A DNA stretch of 64,000 nucleotides from Eutypella sp. D-1 (Eukaryota; Ascomycota; Sordariomycetes; Xylariales; Diatrypaceae), in contig JAJTTP010000028.1 in assembly GCA_023313575.1 (NCBI GenBank), positions 124,001 through 188,000 on the forward strand, given 5' to 3'. This document shows positions 10,888 through 25,000 of the stretch, in pieces. Under the pieces are notes generated by a model, which was not told the DNA's origin, searched no databases, and was given only the letters and a program-made list of their open reading frames with translations. A program made the translations under genes and the position numbers. The stretch's first letter is position 1; every line of letters begins with the position of its first letter.

Positions 10888-13800
10888 CATCCTTTTTCTT
10901 TTCACTTTCTTTACCCTAACCATTGTCAAGATTTTAACGCATACATATTTTACTCATATCGTAAGCCTTATTTACCCCATGCTTTTAAATCAGGCATACC
11001 CGTAAACATTAAGGATAGTAAAGCCGCCGCCTTTTTAACCTTAAACCCCCTCGGGGCAAAGTGTTAAACGGCCCGCCTTTAAAACACCCGTAATAGCTAT
11101 CCGTATTCGTAATATTACCGCGGTAACAGTACCTTTTTTATAAAAACCTGTATTTATCCTTAATAATCTAAAGAACGTTAAAATTAAAAAGGTAAATACG
11201 GGCATTTACGACCTTAAAACCTAACTTAAAAAGCGTAAAATTTTAAAGCTTATATAACCGGTCTTTTTTATTTTAAAAGCCCCGAAAAATACGTTAAACG
11301 ATTTTATCCTTTTTTCCGTACGGGTATTACGGGAAAAAATAAAAGCTGCGATAAAAATAAAGTTTAACGTTTTGATTATATTTTCCGCCTATTTCGATTC
11401 GGCCTTTTTAAGCTTTAAGTTAGATATATATATAACGTAAGCAAACGTTTCCCGCTAATTAATAAAAAAGGTAATAATTAAAATTATTAATAGTTAAGAT
11501 ATAAACGTTATAAAATATATTATTATCGTTATTACGGTTATTATTACTTTTACTATTAATATTAATATTAAAGGGATAAAAATGTAAAAACTTAACGGCT
11601 TTACTTAATTTTAATACGCTTTACTTTTTACTTTTTTTATTAATACCTTTCGATAAAAATTACCGGATAAAAGCTTAGCTAATAATAACGATAATAAATT
11701 AAAACCCGTATAACCACTTTAATAAGCCTTACGAATATCGTATACGAATATAACGGTAAAAATAGGATTAATAAGGGAAAATTAGATTTAGGTCTTATTA
11801 CGTAAAGCGCGGTAAAAATAACGTTTTCGATTAATTTAAGTAAAGATAAAAATGGCCTTACCCCCCCCCCGGATGGAGAATTTAAATAAGGGAAAACTTA
11901 AGCCAGTATTTAAACCGCCGCCTTTTTTTAAGCTTAAAGATAATTACGAATAGGCAGCATTTAAACCTATAAACGTTAAGATAACGTTAATAAAATTATT
12001 AGATTTAAACTTATTTAAGGTTATTAAGGCTTAATGTATTAAAACGGGCTAAGCATTTTTAATTAAAAATAAGGCTTCCCGTTAATATATATAGGACCGT
12101 TTTACCGATATAAACGAAACTGGTATACGTTTAGAAAAGGTTAAGTAGTAATTTTCGTATATTTTATAAAAGGTATTAAAAAAACTCCGTATAAGTAACG
12201 GCATAAGGCCCGTAAATAAGGTTATCTGGCACGAAATTATCGTTTAAACAGGATTAAAGCTTATTAATTTTTATAAGATTAGCCGTTACGTTTTAAAATC
12301 CTTATAATAAGAATAAGTAATAGCTTTTTTACGTAAAGTTAAAAGCTTTAAGGTTTTCGATTTTAAACCAGTTAAGTTATAAAAAAGGACCCCGAAAATC
12401 ACGTAATACGACCGTTATTTAAATTTTTACGACGGTTAAAATTGCGATAAGTTAAAGCGATATAAACGGTATAACCGGGAGGCATACGGAAATTTAGGAA
12501 TATGTTAAATAAATTTTAAATGCTTTAATTATAAAAGCTTTTATGTTTATAATAACTTTTTATACCTTACCCGTTTAATAAAAAAAAACGGCCAGATTAT
12601 TAAATTAACCCGAGCCTATTTAATTTTTATTAAATAATTCGGGGAAAAATAATATTAAAAGGTTACGCAGGTTATAAAAAACAAATTTAAAGTAACGGTA
12701 AAACCCTTAACCCTTAAAGTAATAACGTTAATACCTTAAGCTTTAAAAGTAATAATTATTATTTTAACGCCGGGCTTATACATATTTTAAACTTAACCCT
12801 AAACTTAAAACCAAATATTAACGCCTTTTTACCCGTTTTAAAATAAGGAAATAAAGAACGTAAAAGAAATAAAGGCCTAACCGTCAGACAGGGAGGCCTT
12901 TATTATAAACGTTTTTATGGAACCAGTGGACGTTAATTAAATTTACGTAAATAATATCGCCGATTTTTAACGCTTTAAGAATTAAAAGGTATAAAAATAT
13001 TAATGCTAAGTTAAAAGCCTTTTATTAAGTTAATAAGTACGTAATAAATAAAGAGATATTTTTTTCGAAAATCTTAAAGGACGATAATACCCGATAAAAC
13101 TTAAAGCCGATAACGATAAATATAATAAGTTAGCTATTAATACCGGTAAAACCTTTTATTACCTTTACCTTTTATAACCTTTTAGGAATAAAACGGAGAT
13201 AAAAATAATATAAAACGGCGTTAATTAAAACCTTCCCTTTTTATAAGTCGTAATTTACGGCATAATATATACGGACGAAGAAAATGTTTACGTATTATTT
13301 AAATAAACGTCCGTAAAAGACCGGTAACATATAATATTGCCTTAAATATAATAATTAAAGTTAATGCCGACGTTATTTTAATATAAGAACCATAAACGTA
13401 AGTTAAAATAGCCGATAATAAAAAATTAACTAAAACCCACCTAAAATATAATATCTTTTTTTTTACGGAAAACTAGGTCTTTTAAATATTATAAGTATTT
13501 ACGTACGTACGACGGGACTTTAATTTATAAATTACGTAATTCCGTTTTTTTATTTTTTTAAACGTATACGTAATAAAAATTAATAATATTAAGTTAATTA
13601 ATATTTATATCGATTAAGTAAACCTTTACTTATTTTTTATATTCTTTAAAAATTAAAAGCTATTTAATAAACGGTACGTCGGAAAAAACTTTAATGCGGT
13701 ATATTGGATATAATAACCAGGTTATCGCCGTTATAAAAGACCAGGTATTAAAGTAATAAAATAAATAAAGGCATAATTATTAAACGTTTTTAATTTAAAA

Positions 13801-16800
13801 GCCTTTATTTATACGGTAAGTAACACGTTAAACCTGGCTTTATTAAACGTTTTACGGGTAACGGCAGCGGTTAACGATATTTTATATATTAGTTTCGACT
13901 ATTATATTATAATAATTAAAATACCGGTAGGCCTTCCCGAAAAACTTTTACGCGTTAAATTAAGCTTTCCCGAAAAAGCCCGGTTACGTTTTTTTTAATG
14001 AATGCATTTATATTAAAAATAAAACCTTAATAACCTTTTTTTTTTAATAAACCCGATTTTTAAAACAAAAACGGAGGTATTTATTAACGCTTTATTAAAA
14101 ATGCTGGAACAGGTTATAAAAATTATAAATAAATTAAGGTATAACCGTAATCGGGATGTTATTTAGTGGAACGAAAATTACGAAAAAGCTATTACCCGTT
14201 TATAACGCGTTTACCGAACGGGCGATACCGAAAAAACCTAAAAGCTAGTTAAAGTTTAAAAAAAAATAATACGCCGAGTTAAAAAAATAATATTAAGATA
14301 ATTTTATTACCGAAGCTAAAAACGATAAAAATATTTTTAAAATTATCGGCTGGTATAAGTTTAAAAATAATTTCCGTTCGTTATTAATAAAAAACGGAAA
14401 TAAAATAGTTACCGATACGGAAAAAAAAATTAATTTATTACGTTATAAAGTATTAATCCTTTAAGCCGCCGGCGGGGATATCGTAAATCCTTAATAACCA
14501 TTGCAGTTATAGGATTAAAACGAGCTTAATTACGAAAGCGCGTAATAAATTTATTTTAATTTTCCGTAAAACTTTCGGGTATTAATAACGAAAGCGAAGG
14601 ACGTGTATATACGGATATTATTAATAACACCTGGTAAAAACGGATTAATAGTTATGTTATTATAATTAATTTAATTAATAATAAGCGAAGTAATATGCAT
14701 ATTATACGAAACGTATTTCCGTTATAATTACCACTTTTAAGTTTTTAAAATAGTAAAAGTTATTATGTTCCCGAAAACGGGTAAATCCGATTTTATTAAA
14801 TTTAAATTATAAAAACTTATATTATTACTTTTTTACTTAAGTAAAAAATTAAAAAGGTTAATAATTAGGCGTATAACAGTATAAACATTACGTTATAAAG
14901 TACTTTACCCGTAATAATTCGGCGTTTTTTTTAAAAAATTAATAATCGATCTGGTTATTTACGTTATTTATAACGTCGAATAAGCGTTTATTTACGAAAA
15001 CGTTATTTCGTTATTAATAATAAACGTATTAAATACTTTTAATACCGTTTTACGTAATCGCTTTATTTTTTATTTAAAATAATAAAAATAAGATATAAAA
15101 CTTATACGATAAGTAAACTTCTTTATAACAGATCGGCAGGCGGCTATACGTATAAAAGATATTATTATTAACCTTATTCCCTTATTTTACGGTCTGCCTT
15201 AAAGATCTTTAATATCTTTTATTCTTTTTATGCTATATATCGAGCTAATGTTACGAAAAGAACCGATATTTAATATTAAGTTTAAATACGTAAACGATAT
15301 CGTTATTTTACGTACCGGCCCGATAACCTTTTATATAACCGCCGTTTTAATTACCGATATAGAAAACATATTTAAATAAGGAAAAGATAATATTTTATTT
15401 TTTAATTTAACAAAATATAAGTTTAAACATTTTTATAAAAATAAAACCTTTAAAATTAACGCAATTATTATTATCGGTAACGCTTTTAAAATAAAGGCTT
15501 TAATAAAAACAGTCCGGTGGTTTAACGTTTTTTTTAACTTATAACTTAATTTTTAAAAACACGTTATTAAATGAAGTAATAAAACGTTATAAGTAATTAA
15601 TTACATATAATACTTTAATAAAATCGTATACGGGTCCTTTTTAAATAAAACCGTTAAAACCGTTAAAACCGTTAAAGCTTACGTGGTACCGATCGTAATA
15701 TATGTTATAAAGGCTTAATGGCCAGGACTTTAACGCTTTTTAGTTAAAAACGCATTTAAATTAGCCGATATTAAGATGGGCTTATTTATGGACAGGTTAA
15801 ATAAGCTATTTAAGGTCGTTATTAAAGCCGCATTACCCGTTTAACGTATTATTTATACTATTATTTTTTATAAAAAATCGGGGATATTTTTAATAAAAAT
15901 ACTTTTTATATAAATTAAAATAAAATATTCGGTACGTTTTCGGACGTTAAATAAAGATTACCCCGTAATTACCCGGCTATTTTACCTTAAAAAAAATGGC
16001 CGATATGTTTATAATTAACCGATATAACGTTAACCTGTTTTTGCTTATTTTTTTTAATAAAACGTTAGCCATTATTACTTATGCCCTTTTTTTCCGATAA
16101 AAACGAAAAAACGAAAACGTATAAAAAGTGGTTATTTTCTTTTTTATTAACGGATTTAATTATTTATTTCGATAGTTTTAAAATCGACCGTATAAGCTAA
16201 AGTTTTATATTTTATTAAAATAATAAGCGTAAACTTTTTTACGCCGTTTATAAACCTTTGGTTTAAATAAAAGTTTTTAATAAAAAAGTAATAACCGTGC
16301 GTAAAACGGTATAATAAGTAAAAACAAATTAATATAACCTTAACCCCCCGGTAACCGGTTTATACTTTTATATCGATAATACGGCGGTTATCCGAGGTTT
16401 ATTTAATTACCCGTTTAATAATTTATAAGCCGATTTCCTGGCTTTTTACGAAACGGTTTCCCGTATACGCTTATTTGTTTTTTTTATCCAATAAGCACCG
16501 GGGTATAAAAATATCGACGGTAATAAGGTTATAAACGTTTAAATTAAGCTTAAAATAGTTTAATATCCCGATTCCGACGGTATTATAACCTTAACTTATT
16601 TTAAACGTATTATAAAAAAAAGGCGTAAATTTCTTTTCGCCGAATAATAGCTTCGAAACACTTTTTTTTCGTATATACGATAAAATTTCCCGTATAAAAA
16701 ACTTCCCCCCGAACTTTCCTTTTTACGTTTAATATTATACCATTTTCTCGTAAAATAATCGGGCTATAATAACTTTACCGAGTATTATTAACGTTTTAAG

Positions 16801-17328
16801 TATAACGCGTTTTACTTTTACCGGTATGGAAAAAGAAAAACCGCCGGTTACGTTTTCGATTATAATATTATAAAAAGTACTTTTTGTTTTTTGGTTTAAC
16901 CCGGCCACGAAGCGATTTAATTCTTTAATTATAAAGGTTATTTCGTTTTTTTAACCTTTCTCGATAAAATTAAACCTTATTTAACGTCGGATTAAAAATT
17001 AAACGCGTAATAAAATACGGTAAGTTTTAAAACTATTTACGACAGGTAATGGGTAAAATAACCGAGGTATAATTTAAAAGATTCGGAAATAAATAATAAG
17101 GCTTTAGTTAAAAGATAGCCATAAGTAAATAATAAATAATAGAAAATTTTTTATATTAACCGTAATACGCTGGTACGGCCCGTCTTTAAATAAACTTATT
17201 CTAGCTGTTTTATATATTATATAATGTCGGCACCTAATTACCTTAAGTATAGCCTTATATATAGGTTTGTAAATAGATAGCCTTAGATAATATGGTTTAC
17301 CCGGACGTAAAATACATTATCATCATTA
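10888..17328 (+). mobile_element. LINE copy L4, full length (about 6.4 kb), RIP-mutated, 14-bp target duplication
   Basis: The longest plus-strand copy. It opens with CATCCTTTTTCTTTTCAC, has an ORF1-type region of roughly 10,970-13,600 and an ORF2 (reverse transcriptase) region of roughly 13,700-17,100, and ends with the family 3' end and a CAT-rich tail near 17,300-17,328. TTAAAAGTTAAAGT occurs at 10,874-10,887 and 17,329-17,342, so it inserted into LINE L2. An RT active-site remnant (Tyr-Ile-Asp-Asn, ancestral second Asp inferred) lies near 16,369-16,380. Length and two-ORF layout fit the Tad1 clade, though the clade is inferred, not shown by a search. All frames are broken. Confidence 0.85.
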
Positions 17329-18640
17329 TTAAAAGTTAAAGTTTTACCGTATATATATAAATATTTACGGTATTTAAAAAATTTAATTTTTTATAAAAAA
17401 GACACGTTATATTTTAAGTAAAATTTAATTAATTTTTTAATATTGATTATTTTAATTTATATTTATAATTTCTATATTAACATAACGTCGGTTTTACTTT
17501 AGTTATTATATTTAAAATAATATTATATATTACCGGTTTTTTACAGACGTTAATTTAAATAATACGTAAGTATTCTTTTTATCCGTATATATCGCGCTAT
17601 TAACACCGATTTATAAAAAAAGAAGGTTTTAATTAACGCTATTTTAAATTATTTTTTTTTTTAAAAGTTAAAAAGGGCGGGGGTAATAAGGGGTTTTATT
17701 AATATTAATAATGAACTTATTATATTTGTTATTATTTGCTTTAAGTTTTATCGGGTATTATCGTTTTTTAAGATTTTCGAAAAAGATATTTTTTTATTTA
17801 TTACATATTTATTAACCCGGTAAAAAGTTTTTAACTCGGTATTAATAATTTTAATCTTTTTATGCCGTAAAGTAATAAAAGTTATCGATATTATTTATAT
17901 AAATTTAATTAATATTTATTAATTTTATAAAAACCTCCGTAATAAAAGTTTTTTTATTTATTATTTTTTTTACGCTTTTTATTTTTTTATTTTAAAGTAA
18001 GTATAAAAACGTTAATATTTAAATTTAAGTTTATAATTAAGGACTTTATAAGCCCGGCGTTAAAGTAGTAATTATTATTTTTAATCCTTTAAATATTTTT
18101 ATTAATGCTTTAAAAAAACTTTAAACGCGCCAGGCTATTAGGTTTTAATTTTTTATTAAAGTGTTAATATTAATAGCCGCACCGTTTTCTTTACCGTTAT
18201 TATTATTACCAGTATTATTTTTAAATATTATTATTTACTTAATTATTTAATAAAAAAAAAGTAAATACGTATAAGTTTAATAATTTGCCCGTTTCTTTTA
18301 ATAAAACGGGTAGAGTATAATAAGTTATTAAAAGTATAAAAACTTTTATAATTAAAGTATTTAAAATAAGCTTAATATTTTCCCGGGTTATTATAAGCTT
18401 TCCGGTTATACCGTTTATACCTTTTAAACTTATTATAATTACGATTACCGTAAAAATTTAAGTAACGACTATATTATATAATTTTTAAGGTTTTTTTTTA
18501 AAGCTTTTAATTTTACGGGGGAAAATAATTATTTATTTTTAAAATAAAAACCCCGGTACGTAATAGTTGATCTTTTAAAAATTAATAAGTTTTAATTTAA
18601 ATTAAGTAATAATTTTTTACCGGATAATATCGTTTACCGG
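17329..18640 (-). mobile_element. LINE copy L2, ORF1-region fragment
   Basis: It starts with the second copy of the L4 target duplication and continues L2. It aligns with about 25,740-27,080 of copy L7 in the same orientation. It is cut on the right by the microsatellite tail of the next LINE copy (near 18,640). RIP-mutated, no coding capacity. Confidence 0.75.
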
Positions 18641-21600
18641 TAATAATGATGATAATAATGATGATATATTTTACGTCCGGGTGGACCATACTATCTAAGG
18701 CGATTTACGTGCGCAAGCCTACATATAAGGCTATACTTAAAGTAGCTGGGTACCGACATTATATAATATATAAGACGGCTAAAGTAAGCCCCGGGGGGCC
18801 GTAATAACGTGTTACGGTTAACATAAAAAATCCTCCATTATTTATCTACTTACGGCTATCCCCTTTATTAAAGCTTTACTATTTATCTCCGAATCCTCCG
18901 AGTTATACCTCGGTTATTTTACCCGTTATCCGTTATATATAATTTTAAAACTTGCCGTATTTTATTACGCGTTTTTTTAATTTATCGAATAAAACTTAAC
19001 TTTATTAAAAAAAGTTAAAAAAATAAAATAACATTTATAATTAAAAAGTTAAATCGTTTTATAACCGGGCCGGGTTAAAAATAAAAAGTACCTTTTATAA
19101 TATCGTAATCGAAAATATAATTAACGGTTTTTTTTTTCGTACCGGTATAAATAAAACGCGTTATATTTAAAGCGTTAATAATATTCGGTAAAATCGCCGT
19201 AACCCGATCGTTTTATAAAAAAATAATATAATATTAAATATAAAAAAAATTTTAAGCGGTAATTTTTTATACGGTAAATTTTATCGTATATACGATAAAA
19301 AAGTATTTCGAAGTTACTATTTAATAAAAAAAAGCTTACGTTTTTTTTTATAATACGTTTCAAATAAATTAAAATTATAATACCGCCGGAATCGAGGTAT
19401 TAGATAATTTTAAATTTAATTTAAACGTTTATAACCTTATTACCGTTACTATTTTTATGCCCCGGTATTTATTAAATAAAAAAAATAAATAAACGTATAT
19501 AAAAAACCGTTTTATAAAAAGTTAAAAAATCGGTTTATAAATTATTAAACACGTAACCGAATAAATTTAAAATAACCGCCGTATTATCGATATAAAAATA
19601 TAAACCGGTTACTAGGGGGTTAAGGTTATATTAATTTTTTTTATTTATTATACCGTTTTACACGCGGTTATTTTTTTTTATCGAAAGTTTTTACTTAAGT
19701 TAAAAGTTTATAAATAATATAAAAGGGTTTACGTTTATTATTTTAATAAAATATAAAACTATAACGTATACGGTTAATTTTAAAGCTATTAAAATAAATA
19801 ATTAAATTTATGAGTAAAAAAGAAAATAATTATTTTTTATATACTTTAATGCTTTCGTTTTTATTAAAAAAAAGTATAAATAATAATAATTAACGTTTTA
19901 CGAAAAAAGTAAATAAAAGTAAATTAAAGTTATATTTATAAATTATAAACACGTCGGTTATTTTTTTTAAAATAAAATAACCGGGTAATTACAGGATAAT
20001 TCTTAGTTAATATCCGAAAACGTATTAAATATTTTAATTTAATTTACGTAAAAAATATTTTTATTAATAATATCCCCGATTCCTTATAAAAAATGGTAAT
20101 ACGGGTAATACGTTAAATAAATAACGTAACTTTAACGGTAACTTTAAGTAATTTATTTAATTTGTTTATAAATAAGCTTATTTTAATATCGGTTAATTTA
20201 AATACGTTTTTAACCGAAAGGCATTAAAATTTTAATTATTAAGCTTTTACGGCATATATTACGATCGGTATTACGTAAGCTTTAACGGTTTTAACGGTTT
20301 TATTAAAAAAAACCCGTATACGATTTTATTAAGGTATTATATATAATTAACTATTTACAATACTTTATTTCTTTATTTAATAATATATTTTTAAAAATTA
20401 AATTATAAATTAAAAAAAACGTTAAATTACCGGATTATTTTTATTAAAGCCTTAATTTCGAAAACGTTACCGATAATAATAACTGCATTAATCTTAAAGG
20501 TTTTATTTTTATAAAAATATTTAAATTTATATTTTATTAAATTAAACGATAAAATATTTTTTTAATTAAATACGTGATTTATGTCCGTAATTAATACCGT
20601 AAATATATAACAGGTTATTAAGCCGATACGTAAAATAACGATATTATTTATATATTTAAACCTAGTATTAAATATAGGTTTTTATCGTAATATTAGCTCG
20701 ATATATAGTATAAAAAAAGAAAAGATATAAAGGATTTTTATGGCATATTATAAAATAAAAGGATCGGGTCGATAATAATATTTTTTATACGGATAATAAT
20801 TTACCGATCCGTTATAAAAAAGTTTATTTATTATATAAGTTTTATATTTTATTTTTATTATTTTAACCGGAAAATAAAACGGTTATATAAAACGGTATTA
20901 ACATTTTTTAATATATTTATAATTAATAATAACGTAACGTTTTTATAAATAATATAAATAATTAAATCCATTATTAATTCTTTTAAAAAACGTTAAATTA
21001 TTATTAATAAAATATTTTATAACGTAAAGCGTATACCATTATATGTTTAACTATTAACTTTTTTAACCTTTTATTTAAATAAAAAAATAAGGATATGAAT
21101 TTTTAAAATTTAAACTTAATAAAATTAAACTTATTTATTTTTAAAAATATAATAATTTCCGTTATTTTAAAAATTTAAAAGTAATAATTATAATATAAAT
21201 ATGCTTTATATAATATTTATACCGTTTCGTTAATTATTAATTAAATCAACTATAATAATATAATTATTAACTTATTTCTATTAAATGCTATAAATAATAT
21301 CCGAATATATATATATTCCGTTTTTATTATTAATATTTTATAAATTTATAAAAGGTTAAAATAAATTTATTATATGCTTTTATAATTAAATTCGTTTTAA
21401 TCTTATAATTATAAAAACTGTTAAAAGTTTACGATATTTTTTTTTAATTACTTAAAGGATTAAGATTTTATAACGTAATAAGTTAATTTTTTTTATATCG
21501 GTAATTACTTTATTTCCGTTTTTTATTAACAGTAAACGGAAATTATTTTTAAACTTATATTAACCGACGATTTTAAAAATATTTTTATCGTTATTAGTTT

Positions 21601-22030
21601 TAATAATAAACTTATTTTAGTATTATTTTTTAACTCGGCGTACCGTTTTTTTTAAACCTTAATTAATCTTTAAGTTTTTTCGGTATTATTTGCCCGGTAA
21701 ATATAACGTGAACGGGCGGTAACCTTTTTATAATTTTTATTTTATTAAATAATATCCCGATTACGGTTATATCTCGGTTTACCCGTAATTTTTATAACCC
21801 GTTTTAATATTTTTAATAAAACATTAATAAATATTTCCGTTTTTATTTTTAATATCGGGTTTATTCAAAAAAAGAGTTATTAAAATTTTATTTTAATATA
21901 AATATACTAATTAAAGAAAAATAACCGGGTTTTTCTTAAAAAAGTTTAACTTAACGCGTAAAGGTTTTTCCGAAAGGTTTACCGGTATTTCGGTTATTAT
22001 AATATAATAATCGGAACCGGTATATAAAAT
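18641..22030 (-). mobile_element. LINE copy L6, 3' (ORF2) half, minus strand, RIP-mutated
   Basis: Begins with a reversed GATGATAATAATGATGAT tail and the conserved 3' end (TTTTACGTCCGGGTGGACC near 18,669-18,687) and runs back through the reverse-transcriptase region. It ends where the reversed tail of copy L7 starts near 22,030, so L7 either inserted into it or lies directly beside it. A 62-codon open frame at 19,175-19,363 is AT-rich noise. Confidence 0.8.
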
Positions 22031-25000
22031 ATTATTAATGATAATGATAATGATGATGTATTTTACATCCGGGTGGACCATATTATTTAAAACTATTTAT
22101 ATATAAGCTTATAAGTAAGGTTATACTTAAATATTAACTAAGTGCCGATATTATATAATGTATAAAACGGCTAAAGTAGGTCTATTTAAGGATAGGCCGT
22201 ATTAACGTATTACGGTTAATATAGGAAATTTTTTACCGTTTATTATTTATTTATGGCTATTTTTTAATTAAAGCCTTACCATTTATTTCCGAATTCTTTA
22301 AATTATGCCTTAGTTATTTTACCCGTTATTTATTATAAATAGTTTTAAAATTTACCGTATTTTATTACGCGTTTAGTTTTTAATCCGATATCGAATAAGG
22401 CCTGGTTTTATCGAAAAAGGTTAAAAAAGTAAGATAGCCTTTATAGTTAAAAAATTAAATTATTTCGTGGCCGGGTTAAGTTAAAAAGCGAAAAATACCC
22501 CTTATAATATCGTAATCGAAAACGTAACCGGCGGTCCTTTTTTTTTTATACCGGTAAAAATAAAGCGCGTTATGTTTAAAACGTTAATAATATTTAATAA
22601 AGTCGTTATGGCCCGATCGTTTTATAAAAAGGTGGTATAATATTAAACGTAAAAAAAAAAGCTTAAAAGGAGGTTTTTTATACGGGAGGTTTTATTATGT
22701 ATACGACGGGGGGATATTTCGGAACTATTATTCGGCGAAAAAAAGCTTACGTTTTTTTTTTATAATATGTTTAAAATGGGTTAAAGTTATAGTGTTACCG
22801 GAGTCGGGGTATTAAATAGCTTTAAGTTTAGCTTAAGCGTTTACGGCCTTATTACCGTTAATATTTTTATACCCCGGTACTTATTAAATAAAAAAAGTAA
22901 ATAAACGTATACAGGAAACCGTTTCGTAAAAAGTTAAAAAGTTAGCTTATAAATTATCGGACGGGTAACCGAATAAGTTTCAAATAACCGCCGTATTATC
23001 GATATAAAGGTATAAACCGGTTACCGGGGGGTTAAAATCGTACCAGTTTTTTTTTATTTATTATACCGCTTTATACACGGTTATTACTTTTTTATTAAAA
23101 ACCTTTATTTAAGCCAAAAGTCCGTAAACGGCGTAAAAAAGTTTACGTCCATTATTTTAATAAAATATAAATCCTTAACTTATACGGTTAATTTTAAAGT
23201 TATTAAAATAAATAATTAAATCCGTTAATAAAAAAAAGAATAATTACCTTTTATGCACTTTAATGCTTTTATTTTTATTAAAAAAAAAAAAAATACGGGC
23301 AGGCCGGGGTTATATCGGTAAATTATAAACGCGTTAACTATTTTCTTTTAAAATAAAATAAGTAAGTAATTATAAAATAATCTTTATTTAATATCCGAAA
23401 ACGTACCGAATATTTTAATTTAATTTACGTAAAAAACTATTTTTATTAATAATATCCCCGATTTTTTATAAAAAATAATAATGTAAATAATACGTTAAAT
23501 AGGTAATACGGCTTTAACGGCAAGTTTAAATACATCTTTAATTAAAAAGCGTTAAAATCCTGGTTACCAGGTTTTTACGGCGTATATTACGATCGGCATT
23601 ACATAAACTTTAACGGTTTTAACGGTTTTATTTAAAAAGGACCCGTATATAACTTTATTAAGGTATTATATATGGTTAATTACCTGTAACGCTTTATTAT
23701 TTTATTTAATAACATATTTTTTAAAATTAAGCTATAAATTAAAAAAAACGTTAAATTACCGGACTGCTTTTATTAAAGCTTTAATTTCGAAAGCGTTACC
23801 GGTAATAGTAATTACGTTAATTTTAAAAGTTTTATTTTTATAAAAATATTTAAGTTTATATTTTATTAAATTAAAAAATAAAACATTATTTTTTCCCTAT
23901 TTAAGTACGTTTTTTATATCAGTAATTAAGGCGGCGGTTATATAAAAAGTTATCGGGCCGGTATATAAAATAACGATATCGTTTATATATTTAAACCTAA
24001 TATTAAATGTCGGTTTTTTTCGTAATATTAATTCGATATATAGCATAAAAAAAATAGAAAATATTAAAAATCCTTAAAACACGTTATAAAATAAAGGAAT
24101 AAGGTTAATAATAATATGTTTTATACATATAGTTATTTACCGATCCGTTATAAAAAAATCCACCTATTATATAAGTTTTATATTTTATTTTTATTATTTT
24201 AAATAAAAAATAAAACGTTTACGTAAAACGGTGTTAAAAACATTTAATATATTTATTATTAGTAATAAAATAACGTTTCCGCAAATAAACGTTTATTTAA
24301 CGTTATAAATAATATAAGTAATTAAATCGATTATTAATTTTTTAAAAAAGGCGCCGAATTATTACGGGTAAAATATTTTATAACGTAATGCTTATATTAC
24401 TATGCGCCTAATTATTAACCTTTTTAATCCTTTATTTAAGTAAAAAAGTAATAATATAGGTTTTTATAACTTAAATATAATAAAATCGGATTTACCCGTT
24501 TTCGGGAGCATAATAATTTTTATTATTTTAAAAACCTAAAAATAATAACTATAACGGAGGTACGTTTTATATAATATATACATTATTTTATTTATTATTA
24601 ACTAAATTAATTATAAGAACATAATTATTAATCCGTTTTTATTAAATACCGTAAATAATATCCGTATATACGTATCCTCCGTTTCCGCCATTAATACCCG
24701 GGGGTTTTATAAAAAGTTAAAATAAATTTATTACGTATTTTCGTAATTAAACTTATTTTAATTTTATAGCTATAATAATTATTACAAGTTTATAATATCC
24801 CCGCCGGCGGTTTAAAAAATTAATACTTTATAACGTAATAAATTAATTTCTTTTTCCGTATCGGTAATTACTTTATTAATAACGAACGGAAATTATTTTT
24901 AAACTTATATTAATTAACGATTTTAAAAATATGTTTATCGTTTTTAGCTTCGGCGATAAACTTATTTTAATATTATCTTTTAATTTAACGTACCGTTTCT

